A stretch of 64,000 nt of DNA from Streptomyces spiramyceticus (GTDB lineage Bacteria; Actinomycetota; Actinomycetes; Streptomycetales; Streptomycetaceae): positions 3,831,501 to 3,895,500 of the forward strand of contig NZ_JARBAX010000001.1 of the NCBI RefSeq assembly GCF_028807635.1. The letters run 5' to 3'. Each line of letters opens with the position of its first letter. The stretch's first letter is position 1. The position numbers and the translations under genes are program-made. Under the pieces are notes generated by a model. It saw only the letters and a program-made list of their open reading frames with translations, ran no database searches and had not been told where the DNA came from. Shown piece by piece: positions 1-11,793 of the stretch.

Positions 1-1154
1 TCCCGGCGCTCGCCGACTCGGGCGACCCGGATCTGCCGAAGATCACCGCCCAGCAGCTGATCGAGAAGATCGCGGCGTCGGACACGGAGCAGCTCTCCGG
101 CACCGTGAAGATCAACACGGACCTGGGCATCCCGTCGCTGGGCGGCCTCGCCGAGGGGCTGATGCCCAAGGGGGAGGGCGAGGGCAGCGGCGCATCGGCC
201 GACCCTCAGGCCAAGCTGATGGAACTCGCCTCCGGCACGCACACTCTGCGCGTCGCGGCGGACGGTCCGGACAAGCAGCGGGTGTCGATCCTGGACGACG
301 CGGCGGAGTACAGCCTCATTCACAACGGCGACGACGTGTGGGCGTACGACAGTGCCTCGAACGAGGCGTTCCACAGCAAGGGTTCGTCGGACGCGAAGGG
401 CTCGGACAAGGGTTCCGCCAAGGGCCGGGACAAGGGCCCGTACAAGGGATCCGCCCCCACAACTCCCAAGGAGCTGGCCGAAGAGGTCCTGAAGGCCGCG
501 GACGAGACCACATCGGTGACCGTCGACGGCACCGCGCAGGTCGCAGGCCGGGATGCGTACCAGCTGCTCATCAAGCCCAAGCAGTCCGGTACGACGATCG
601 GGTCCATCAGGGTCGCGGTCGACGCGGAGAACGGCGTACCGCTCAAGTTCACGCTCTCGCCGAGCAGCGGCGGCAAGGCCGCGATCGACGCGGGCTTCAC
701 CAAGGTCGACTTCGCGAAGCCGTCCGCGGACACCTTCGACTTCAGCCCGCCCAAGGGCGCGAAGGTGACCGAGGAGGGCGAGGTCAAGGCCCCGGAGAAG
801 GGCGAGAAGGGCCTGGAGGGCCTGGAGGGCCTGGAGGGCTTCGAGGGCTTCAAGGGCGGCGAAGAGGACCTGAACAGCTTCGAGGGACTCAACATCATCG
901 GCGAGGGCTGGACCACGGTCGCCGAGATCTCCTCCCCCGGCGGCTCCGACGCCAAGGCGCCCAAGTCGGGCGATGTGCCGCCTGAGGCACAGCAGTTCAT
1001 GGACGCGCTGGGCGACAAGGTCTCCGGCAAGTTCGGCTCGGGCACGGTCTTCTCGACCCGCCTCGTCAACGCCCTGATGACGGACGACGGCAAGATGTAC
1101 GTCGGCGCGGTCACCAAGGACGCGCTGGTGCAGGCCGCCAACGCGGCCAAGTAG
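1..1154 (+). CDS. LolA/LppX-like secreted lipoprotein, 5' end outside window
   Basis: The frame is already open at the window edge (first full codon at base 3) and gives about 383 residues, so signal peptide and lipobox, if present, lie upstream. The Met at 105 is inside the fold and is not a convincing start. The visible part looks like the beta-sheet lipoprotein families related to LolA or LppX, which bind hydrophobic ligands outside the membrane. It starts with a typical 'LPKITAQQLIEKIAASDTEQ' helix followed by 'SGTVKINTDLG'. Two low-complexity stretches interrupt the fold: a Lys/Gly/Ser-rich loop near bases 390-460 and an EGLEGLEGLEGFEGF run near bases 810-860. It ends at a strong hairpin facing a convergent peptidase gene. 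Ligand and role are unknown. Confidence 0.75.
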   Translation, partial: PALADSGDPDLPKITAQQLIEKIAASDTEQLSGTVKINTDLGIPSLGGLAEGLMPKGEGEGSGASADPQAKLMELASGTHTLRVAADGPDKQRVSILDDAAEYSLIHNGDDVWAYDSASNEAFHSKGSSDAKGSDKGSAKGRDKGPYKGSAPTTPKELAEEVLKAADETTSVTVDGTAQVAGRDAYQLLIKPKQSGTTIGSIRVAVDAENGVPLKFTLSPSSGGKAAIDAGFTKVDFAKPSADTFDFSPPKGAKVTEEGEVKAPEKGEKGLEGLEGLEGFEGFKGGEEDLNSFEGLNIIGEGWTTVAEISSPGGSDAKAPKSGDVPPEAQQFMDALGDKVSGKFGSGTVFSTRLVNALMTDDGKMYVGAVTKDALVQAANAAK

Positions 1155-1203
1155 GGCTCGGCGGCCTGGGCGCGCTTCACGGCGAAGGACATCACGGCCT
1201 GAG

Positions 1204-1233
1204 ACGGTCCGGCCCCCGCCGGGGCCGGACCGT
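1204..1233. terminator. Bidirectional hairpin terminator
   Basis: A perfect 13-bp stem (ACGGTCCGGCCCC / GGGGCCGGACCGT) with a CGCC loop lies between two convergent genes. There is no T-run, which is usual in Streptomyces. It could end transcription from both sides. Confidence 0.7.
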
Positions 1234-1240
1234 ACAGGAC

Positions 1241-1289
1241 TGAGCTGAGCTGAAATGAACTGAGCTGGACTGAACTGGGCTGGGCTGGG

Positions 1290-1290
<1 letters not shown>
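1241..1290. repeat. Pentanucleotide tandem repeat (TGRRC)x10
   Basis: Ten consecutive 5-base units occur: TGAGC, TGAGC, TGAAA, TGAAC, TGAGC, TGGAC, TGAAC, then TGGGC three times. The array runs up to the stop codon of the minus-strand peptidase gene. It is probably a slippage-prone spacer. Confidence 0.75.
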
Positions 1291-3341
<2,051 letters not shown>

Positions 3342-3468
3342 TCAGCGCCGGTCCCATGGACCATGCCGTCGGGCGGGCGTGGCGAACCTCGATTTGAGTG
3401 AAGTCAGAGCTTCCCAGGGCTCCTGCGCCTGCTGTCCGCCTGCCGTCAGTCTGCTGCCTCGCCTGCTG

Positions 3469-3918
3469 TCATTGGACGCAGAACTCGTTGCCCTCGGGGT
3501 CTGTCATCACCACCCACTCCCCGCCGGGCTCCTTCACGCGGCGGGCCACGACCGCCCCCACCGCCTCCAGGCGGGCCACTTCGGCCTCCCGCGCGCCCGG
3601 GTCGGCGTGCAGGTCGATGTGGAGCCTGTTCTTGACCGTCTTCACCTCCGGTACGCGCTGGAAGAGGATGCGGCGGCCGAGGCCCATTCCGGTGTCCTCG
3701 TCGTACGGGTCGTCCGGATGCCGGACGGCGATCAGATCGCGCCAGGCGCGGCGGCCGTGGGAATCCACCGTGGCGTCGGGCGGCGCGGCGCCCATCCCGA
3801 CGACACGCTCGATGAGCGCGCTGTTGTCCTCCAACTCGTAGCCGAGGGCGGCTGCCCAGAAGTCGGCCTGGGCGTGCGGGTCGTTGGCGTCGACAACCAG
3901 TTTCCAGTGCAGGGTCAT
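3469..3918 (-). CDS. VOC-superfamily (glyoxalase/bleomycin-resistance fold) protein
   Basis: 149 residues, the usual length of a two-module VOC protein. The first module begins 'WKLVVDANDPHAQADFWAAALGYEL' and the second ends 'GGEWVVMTDPEGNEFCVQ', the pattern of the Glyoxalase-like family (PF18029 type). Substrate cannot be read from sequence. The ATG at 3918 lies 9 bases after a TATAAC -10-like box on the minus strand, so the mRNA is probably leaderless or nearly so. It is divergent from the CGNR regulator gene and shares a 21-base palindromic promoter with it, so the two are likely co-regulated. Confidence 0.9.
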   Translation of the reverse strand: MTLHWKLVVDANDPHAQADFWAAALGYELEDNSALIERVVGMGAAPPDATVDSHGRRAWRDLIAVRHPDDPYDEDTGMGLGRRILFQRVPEVKTVKNRLHIDLHADPGAREAEVARLEAVGAVVARRVKEPGGEWVVMTDPEGNEFCVQ

Positions 3919-3946
3919 GGTAACCAGTTATAGTGGTTACGTGATG
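3916..3946. promoter_or_regulatory. Symmetric divergent promoter with overlapping -10 boxes and palindrome
   Basis: A perfect inverted repeat GTAACCA-N7-TGGTTAC spans 3920-3940. Its spacer is GTTATAG, so a plus-strand -10-like TATAGT (3929-3934) and a minus-strand TATAAC (complement of 3927-3932) overlap on the same bases. Start codons lie 7-10 bases beyond each box, so both transcripts would be leaderless or nearly so. The palindrome could also bind a regulator, possibly the adjacent CGNR protein. Confidence 0.6.
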
Positions 3947-4591
3947 GAGCTCGCAACGGAAACGCCCGGACTGACCCTTCGTACCCCGGAGGGCCGCCCG
4001 TTTCTCTTCGACCCGGGCGCGCTCTGCCTGGAGCTGCTGCCGACCGGCGGGCCCGGCGCGCTCGCCCGGTACGAGGTGCTCCACGAGCCTGCCGACCTGG
4101 TGCGCTGGGCGGCGGAGAGCCGACTGCCGGGCGGTCTCGACCTGACGGTGAGCGCCGACGAGCTGGCGGACGCGCGCATGCTGCGCAACGCGCTCCACCG
4201 CCTCGCCGCAGACCGGGCCCACGGCCGCGCCCTGGCCGCCGCCGACCTGGAGGTCGTCAATGCGCGGGCGGCCGGGGAGCCGCTGGCCACCCGAATAGAG
4301 GTGGGTACGGGCTCGGGCGCTGTACGGAGATGGGTGCCCGGGGCGACCGGGGCCCGCCTGCTCTCGACGGTGGCGCGCGACGCGATCGACCTCTTCACCG
4401 GTCCGTACGCCCATCGCATACGCGAATGCGGCTCGCACGACTGTTATCTGCTCTTCGTCGACACCTCGCGGCCCGGGCGGCGTCGCTGGTGTGCGATGGA
4501 GCGCTGCGGAAACCGTCAGAAGGCGCGCGCGCACCGGGCTCGCCGGAGCGAAACGGAAGGAACCCAAGATCCCAAGGAACCGAAGGAGTGA
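3944..4591 (+). CDS. ABATE / CGNR zinc-finger protein (putative regulator)
   Basis: 215 residues from ATG 3944; the in-frame GTG at 3941 is exactly where a leaderless transcript would begin and is an alternative. The N-terminal two thirds form the helical ABATE domain (starting 'GRPFLFDPGALCLELLPTGGPG'). The C-terminus is the CGNR zinc finger, with 'CGSHDCYLLFVDTSRPG' then 'RRRWCAMERCGNRQKARAHR', the motif that names the family and is thought to bind nucleic acid. It is followed 4 bases later by the SRPBCC gene (GAAGGAG ribosome site in between), so the two are one operon. Confidence 0.88.
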   Translation: MELATETPGLTLRTPEGRPFLFDPGALCLELLPTGGPGALARYEVLHEPADLVRWAAESRLPGGLDLTVSADELADARMLRNALHRLAADRAHGRALAAADLEVVNARAAGEPLATRIEVGTGSGAVRRWVPGATGARLLSTVARDAIDLFTGPYAHRIRECGSHDCYLLFVDTSRPGRRRWCAMERCGNRQKARAHRARRSETEGTQDPKEPKE

Positions 4592-4595
4592 TGTG

Positions 4596-5012
4596 ATGAC
4601 GCCTACCGGACTCACGCAGGACGCGGGCTGGGAAATCGGAGTCTCCAGGACCCTGCCCCATCCGCCCGACGCCGTATGGGAGTTCATCGCGAGCCCCGAG
4701 GGCGTCGCGCTGTGGCTCGGGCCGGGAGCGGAGCTGACCGCCGAGAAGGGGGCGGCGTACCGCACCGCCGACGGCATCACCGGCGAGGTGCGCGGTTACC
4801 GGCCGGGGGACCGTATCCGAGTCACCTACGGGAGTACGACCGTCCAGGTCGCGGTCTCGGTACCGACGTCCGGGTCGAGTTCCGGGGCCGGCGAGAAGGC
4901 CGTACTCCGCTTCCATCAGGAGCGCCTCGCCAACGCCGAGGAGCGCGAGACGCAGCGCGAGCACTGGCGTGCGGTGATGGACGCGGTCGCCGCTGCGCTG
5001 GGGGACGGTTGA
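4596..5012 (+). CDS. SRPBCC (AHSA1-like) domain protein
   Basis: 138 residues. The ATG at 4596 has GAAGGAG seven bases upstream and lies 4 bases past the stop of the CGNR gene. The fold is the START/Bet v 1-like SRPBCC type of the Aha1/activator-of-Hsp90 branch: 'VSRTLPHPPDAVWEFIASPEGVALWLGPG' opens the domain, and the C-terminal helix is 'RETQREHWRAVMDAVAAALGDG'. These proteins have a hydrophobic cavity, but ligands in this branch are mostly unknown. Pairing with a CGNR regulator and a divergent VOC gene suggests a small-molecule response, which is inference. Confidence 0.85.
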   Translation: MTPTGLTQDAGWEIGVSRTLPHPPDAVWEFIASPEGVALWLGPGAELTAEKGAAYRTADGITGEVRGYRPGDRIRVTYGSTTVQVAVSVPTSGSSSGAGEKAVLRFHQERLANAEERETQREHWRAVMDAVAAALGDG

Positions 5013-5041
5013 GGGCAGGGCGCAGCGCGCCGGCCGGCACG

Positions 5042-6040
5042 TCAGCCCGTGGGCTCAACCGGAGCAGGAGCCGCAGCCACCCCACCCGTAGGCACCTGAG
5101 CCTGCGCCTGCGCCTGCCCCTGCGCCCGTACCGCCGCCGCCTGCGCCTCCGCCCGCCCCCGCCGGGCCGTCCGCAGCGCATCCCACGTGAGCAGCGCCAG
5201 CGCTGCCCAGACCAGCGAGAAGCCCGCCCACCGCTCCGGCGGCATCGCCTCGTGGAAGTACACGACGCCCAGGCCGAACTGGAAGACCGGCGCCAGGTAC
5301 TGCAACAGCCCCAGCGTCGACAACGGCACCCGTATCGCCGCCGCACCGAAGCACACCAGCGGCGCGGCAGTCACGATGCCGGTCGCGGCGAGCAGCGCCG
5401 CATGGCCCGTACCCTGCACGCCGAAAGTGGCGTCCCCGTGAGATCCGATCCAGATCAGGTAGCCCAGCGCAGGCAGGAACTGGATCGCGGTCTCGGCGGC
5501 CAGCGACTCCACGCCACCCAGGTTGACCTTCTTCTTGACCAGCCCGTACGTCGCGAAGGAGAAGGCCAGGATCAGCGAGATCCACGGCGGCTTCCCGTAC
5601 CCGACGGCCAGCACGAGCACGGCCGCGAAGCCGACACCGACCGCTGCCCACTGGGCGGGGCGCAGCCGTTCCTTCAGCAGCAGGACGCCCATGGCGATGG
5701 TGACCAGCGGGTTGATGAAGTAGCCGAGCGAGGCCTCGACCACCTGACCGTTGTTGACGGCCCAGATGTACAGGCCCCAGTTGACGGTGATGACGGTCGC
5801 GGCGACGGCGATGAGCCCCAGCCTGCGGGGCTGTCGTATGAGCTCCTTGACCCAGCCCCACCGGCGCAGCGCCAGCAGCGCGATGCCGACGACGGCCAGT
5901 GACCAGACCATGCGATGGGCGAGGATCTCCAGGGCTCCGGCGGGCTTGAGCAGCGGCCAGAAGAGCGGGACGAGACCCCACATTCCGTAGGCACCGATGC
6001 CGTACAACAGGCCTGTCCGCTGGTCGTTGATCGCCTTCAC
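5042..6040 (-). CDS. rarD: EamA-family permease, RarD type
   Basis: 332 residues. The GTG at 6040 is preceded by GGGAGGG. An in-frame extension further upstream has no coding character. Ten hydrophobic helices in two EamA repeats are visible. 'GLLYGIGAYGMWGLVPLFWPLL' at the N-terminus and 'PLVCFGAAAIRVPLSTLGLLQYLAPVFQFGLGVVYFHE' late in the protein are the RarD signature. RarD members are drug/metabolite-transporter superfamily proteins of unclear substrate. The C-terminus has a disordered tail with an (AQ)n tract. It converges on the SRPBCC gene with only 29 bases between. Confidence 0.88.
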   Translation of the reverse strand: MKAINDQRTGLLYGIGAYGMWGLVPLFWPLLKPAGALEILAHRMVWSLAVVGIALLALRRWGWVKELIRQPRRLGLIAVAATVITVNWGLYIWAVNNGQVVEASLGYFINPLVTIAMGVLLLKERLRPAQWAAVGVGFAAVLVLAVGYGKPPWISLILAFSFATYGLVKKKVNLGGVESLAAETAIQFLPALGYLIWIGSHGDATFGVQGTGHAALLAATGIVTAAPLVCFGAAAIRVPLSTLGLLQYLAPVFQFGLGVVYFHEAMPPERWAGFSLVWAALALLTWDALRTARRGRAEAQAAAVRAQGQAQAQAQVPTGGVAAAPAPVEPTG

Positions 6041-6142
6041 TGACCCTCCCGTCCCGCACACATCGTCGGTCGAAGGTACCGCCGCGACAGTGCGCCTGTC
6101 ATGTCCATAGGCCGATACGGTCATGACACGCGGAGTGGGGGC

Positions 6143-6203
6143 GCGGACACACAGAGCGGACGCACAGAGCAGGCACACAGAGCGGACACAGAGCGGACAC
6201 AGA
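6143..6203. repeat. Degenerate 11-13 bp tandem repeat (GCGGACACACAGA)x5
   Basis: Five successive units occur (GCGGACACACAGA, GCGGACGCACAGA, GCAGGCACACAGA, then two of GCGGACACAGA). They lie between rarD and korB, directly next to the korB terminator hairpin. No coding potential. Confidence 0.7.
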
Positions 6204-6205
6204 GA

Positions 6206-6234
6206 GGGCGCCCGGTCGGTGAGACCGGGCGCCC
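6206..6234 (-). terminator. korAB operon terminator
   Basis: A perfect 12-bp stem GGGCGCCCGGTC / GACCGGGCGCCC with a 5-base loop lies 60 bases downstream of the korB stop. Confidence 0.75.
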
Positions 6235-6255
6235 CTCTGAATGTGCTGTATCTGC

Positions 6256-6287
6256 TGTATCTCACGTACGTGTGTATCTCACGTACG
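6256..6287. repeat. 15-bp direct repeat containing ACGTACG
   Basis: TGTATCTCACGTACG is present at 6256-6270 and again at 6273-6287, just past the korB stop. A shorter TGCTGTATC pair lies just before it. Confidence 0.65.
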
Positions 6288-6293
6288 TGCGTG

Positions 6294-7344
6294 TCAGCCG
6301 ACGACGGTCCAGGTGTCATTGCCCGCGAGCAGCGCGGCCAGGTCGCCCTTCCCGTCTCTCTCGATGGCCTCGTCGAGCTGCTCGGCCATCAGCGTGTCGT
6401 AGACCGGCCGGTCGACGTTGCGCAGGACCCCGATGGGCGTGTGGTGCAGCGTGTCCGGGTCGGCGAGGCGCGACAGTGCGAACGCCGTCGTGGGCGAGGC
6501 GGCGTGCGCGTCGTGGACGAGGATCTGCGACTCGTTCTCGGGCGTGACCGCGACGACCTTCAGGTCACCCGTGGCCGCATCCCGTACGACACCCTTCGAA
6601 CCCTCGGCCCCGAAGCGGATCGGCTGCCCGTGCTCCAGCCGGATCACCGCTTCCTCGGCCTGCTGCTGGTCCTTCAGCACCTCGAAGGCGCCGTCGTTGA
6701 AGATGTTGCAGTTCTGGTAGATCTCCACCAGCGCCGTGCCGGGGTGGTCGGCGGCCTGCCGCAGCACGCTCGTGAGGTGCTTGCGGTCCGAGTCGACCGT
6801 ACGGGCCACGAAGCTGGCCTCCGCGCCGATCGCCAGCGACACCGGGTTGAAGGGCGCGTCGAGCGAGCCCATCGGCGTCGACTTGGTGATCTTGCCGACC
6901 TCTGAGGTCGGGCTGTACTGGCCCTTGGTCAGCCCGTAGATCCGGTTGTTGAACAGCAGGATCTTCAGGTTCACATTGCGCCGCAGCGCGTGAATCAGGT
7001 GGTTTCCGCCGATGGACAGCGCATCGCCGTCACCGGTCACCACCCACACGCTCAAGTCGCGCCGCGAGGAGGCCAGCCCGGTCGCGATCGCGGGCGCGCG
7101 GCCGTGGATGGAGTGCATCCCGTACGTGTTCATGTAGTACGGGAAGCGGGACGAGCAGCCGATTCCGGAGACGAAGACGATGTTTTCCTTCGCCAGCCCG
7201 AGCTCGGGCATGAAGCCCTGCACGGCGGCGAGGACCGCGTAGTCACCGCAACCGGGGCACCAGCGCACTTCCTGATCGGACTTGAAATCCTTCATTGACT
7301 GCTTGGCCTCGGCCTTGGGCACCAGCGAGAGCGCCTCGTTCGCC

Positions 7345-7352
<8 letters not shown>
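6294..7352 (-). CDS. korB: 2-oxoacid:ferredoxin oxidoreductase, beta subunit
   Basis: 352 residues. This is the thiamine-diphosphate subunit of the CoA-dependent enzyme that decarboxylates 2-oxoglutarate (or a related 2-oxoacid) and reduces ferredoxin. The TPP site is visible as 'VVTGDGDALSIGGNHL...NN' (GDGD...N). Cysteines in 'WCPGCGDY', 'GIGCSSR' and 'NCNIFND' fit the single [4Fe-4S] cluster of actinobacterial KorB. It overlaps korA by 8 bases in the same operon. Sequence alone cannot separate 2-oxoglutarate from other 2-oxoacids; the name follows the actinobacterial KorAB family. Confidence 0.94.
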
Positions 7353-9306
<1,954 letters not shown>

Positions 9307-9523
9307 TGAACTGGACCTCCCTCGAGGCGGCTGTTCAGGAGTCGCCGGCCCACCGGCGGCCCCATGGCCCACCCTACGTCGGTAAGGGTGGCCTTCCCTG
9401 GACCGATCACATAGTGGTCCTGTATATGAGACGCCATACTGTCCTGGTTTGCCATGGTTCCATCGCCCCCTGGCGCTCTCTTCGAAGACGCTCCGTACTC
9501 GTCCGTCGGTTCTAGGACCGCTT

Positions 9524-10195
9524 TCAGGAATTCAGGTACGTCAGAACTGCGAGGACCCGCCGGTGATCCCCTTCACTCGGCGAGAGTCCCAGCTTCAGGA
9601 AGATATTGCTGACGTGCTTCTCGACCGCACCGTCACTCACCACCAGCTGTTTCGCGACCGCCGAATTCGTCCGGCCCTCCGCCATCAGACCGAGGACCTC
9701 CCGCTCGCGAGGCGTCAGCCCGGCGAGGACGTCCTGCTTGCGGCTGCGGCCCAGCAACTGCGCCACGACCTCCGGGTCGAGCGCGGTGCCGCCCTGGGCC
9801 ACCCGGACCACCGCGTCCACGAATTCCCTGACCTCGGCGACCCGGTCCTTGAGCAGATAGCCCACTCCGCGGCTCGACCCGGCCAGCAGCTCGGTGGCGT
9901 ACTGCTCCTCGACGTACTGCGACAGCACCAGCACCCCGATTCCGGGATGGTCCTTGCGCAGCCGCACCGCCGCCCGTACGCCCTCGTCGGTGTGGGTCGG
10001 CGGCATCCGTACGTCGGCGACCACCACATCCGGCAGCGCACCCTGCGTTGCCAGATCCCCCACGGTCTTGATCAGTGCTTCCCCGTCCCCGACACCGGCG
10101 ACGACATCGTGCCCGCGGTCGGTCAGCAGCCGGGTCAGGCCCTCCCGAAGCAGCACTGAATCCTCGGCGATGACGACCCGCACCCTGTCCTCCAC
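9524..10195 (-). CDS. NarL/LuxR-family response regulator
   Basis: 223 residues. The GTG at 10195 has GGGGGA 9 bases upstream; an ATG 12 codons earlier is possible. The receiver domain has acidic pocket E11/D12 ('VVIAEDSVLL') and phospho-acceptor D61 ('VVVADVRMPP'). The C-terminal LuxR helix-turn-helix is 'LTPREREVLGLMAEGRTNSAVAKQL...VEKHVSNIFLKLGL'. It is downstream of two histidine kinase genes in the same direction (162 and 90 base gaps), the probable partners. Targets cannot be read here. The unusually conserved position beside the second nuo set is worth noting. Confidence 0.93.
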   Translation of the reverse strand: MEDRVRVVIAEDSVLLREGLTRLLTDRGHDVVAGVGDGEALIKTVGDLATQGALPDVVVADVRMPPTHTDEGVRAAVRLRKDHPGIGVLVLSQYVEEQYATELLAGSSRGVGYLLKDRVAEVREFVDAVVRVAQGGTALDPEVVAQLLGRSRKQDVLAGLTPREREVLGLMAEGRTNSAVAKQLVVSDGAVEKHVSNIFLKLGLSPSEGDHRRVLAVLTYLNS

Positions 10196-10356
10196 GACCT
10201 TGTATCCCCCATGCAATCGATCGCTCCCCATTCAACGACCCCAGCATTCCAGCATCCGGACTTGTGCGTGCCCAGGTGATGGGAAGAGTGGCGTACGACT
10301 CGGGTTGCAAAGCAGGGGAGCGGCGGTGCGGGGCCGAAGGGCGCGGGGGCGGCGGG

Positions 10357-11703
10357 TCAGCCGCGCCAGGGCAGCTCCGCCGTGACGGTGGTCGGCCCGC
10401 CCACCGGCGAGTCGACGACCAGGATCCCGTCGACCGCGTCCAGCCGTTCCGCGAGCCCGGCCAGCCCCGAACCGGACTGCGTGTCGGCGCCCCCCTTCCC
10501 GTTGTCGCTCACCTGGAGCATCAGCCGGTCCGCCGTCTGCCACACATCGATCGTGGCCCGGGACGCCCGTGCGTGCTTGCTGATGTTCTGCAGGAGCTCG
10601 GAGACCGTGAAGTACGCGATGCCCTCGATGGCCGGGGCCGGCCGCGACGGCAGATCCACCTCGACCTGCACCGGCACCGTGCACCGCGAGGCCACGGCGG
10701 ACAGCGCCGCGTCCAGACCGCGGTCGGTCAGGACGGCCGGGTGGATGCCACGGGCCAGGTCGCGCAGCTCCTGCAGAGCCACCTTCACCTCGCCGTGCGC
10801 CTCGCCCACCATGCGCGCCGCGGCCTCCGGATCCTCCGTCAGCTTCTCCTTCGCCATGCCCAGGTCCATGGCGAGGGCGACGAGCCTGGCCTGCGCACCG
10901 TCGTGCAGATCGCGCTCGATGCGGCGCAGGTCGGCAGCGGCCGTGTCGACGACGACGCCCCGGTCCGACTCCAGTTCGGAGACGCGGGTGGCCAGCTTGG
11001 ACGGGCCGAGCAGCCCGGCCACCATCAGAGCGTCCACGGTCGTCAGGGCCCGTATGACCCACGGGGACAGGAGAGTGACGAGCAGGCCCAACGCACTGGT
11101 CGCCGCCAGCTCGACAGGGCTGTCGAGGTAGACGCTGTGCGTGCTGTCGCCGTACAGCTGGAGACCGCCCATCCCTGCATAGACCGGGAAAACCCACTGC
11201 CACAGCGGGTACGTGAGCATGCCCCAGCCGAACGTCCAGAGGATCACCGAGAGTGTGAAGGCGAAAATCCCCCAGGGCAGATGCAGCACGGCGTACAGCA
11301 GGTGACGCCAGGACGCCCCGTTGTTGAGCATCGCGCCCATCCACGACATCGCGCCGCCACCGGGCTTGGGCCGCACGGGCGCGGGAGCCGCGACGTCGAC
11401 CTTGAGCAGCGCCCGGGCGCGGGCCCGTTCCATCGCCCCGAAACCGCGGCAGCCCGCCAGGCCCGCCGCCAGGACCGGTACGCCGAGGAAGGTGATCAGC
11501 AGGGCCATGCCTATCGACGACATGGTGATCGCGAAGGTGAAGAGCACGATGCTGATCGGCAGACTGAGTATCAGGTAACCGAACTCGCGCCACGTACGGG
11601 CCTCGATCGGGGCGCGCAGCGCCGGGGGCAGGAAGTGGCGCCTCGGGGGGCTGCCCTCGGGCTCCCACTGATCCCGGGTCTGCGGTGCGTACTCCGTGGC
11701 CAT
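10357..11703 (-). CDS. Sensor histidine kinase (HisKA_3 type), copy 1
   Basis: 448 residues. The N-terminal membrane sensor domain (PF13796 type) has about four to six hydrophobic segments, for example 'FGYLILSLPISIVLFTFAITM' and 'GIFAFTLSVILWTFGWGML'. The phospho-acceptor His lies in 'RIERDLHDGAQARLVALAM'. The ATP-binding domain ends with 'MLQVSDNGKGGADTQSGSGLAGLAERL'. It is closely related to the kinase gene just upstream: the DHp to HATPase part is nearly the same sequence, while the N-termini and loops differ. The DHp is of the type that phosphorylates NarL-like regulators, so the response regulator downstream is the likely target. Confidence 0.93.
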   Translation of the reverse strand: MATEYAPQTRDQWEPEGSPPRRHFLPPALRAPIEARTWREFGYLILSLPISIVLFTFAITMSSIGMALLITFLGVPVLAAGLAGCRGFGAMERARARALLKVDVAAPAPVRPKPGGGAMSWMGAMLNNGASWRHLLYAVLHLPWGIFAFTLSVILWTFGWGMLTYPLWQWVFPVYAGMGGLQLYGDSTHSVYLDSPVELAATSALGLLVTLLSPWVIRALTTVDALMVAGLLGPSKLATRVSELESDRGVVVDTAAADLRRIERDLHDGAQARLVALAMDLGMAKEKLTEDPEAAARMVGEAHGEVKVALQELRDLARGIHPAVLTDRGLDAALSAVASRCTVPVQVEVDLPSRPAPAIEGIAYFTVSELLQNISKHARASRATIDVWQTADRLMLQVSDNGKGGADTQSGSGLAGLAERLDAVDGILVVDSPVGGPTTVTAELPWRG

Positions 11704-11793
11704 CGCTGCCGTCCGTTTCTGCTCTGGTGCTGCTGCTGATTGGTTGCGTATCTCAAGAATGCTGGGACGGGCAGGCCGGGACCATGAGGCCGG

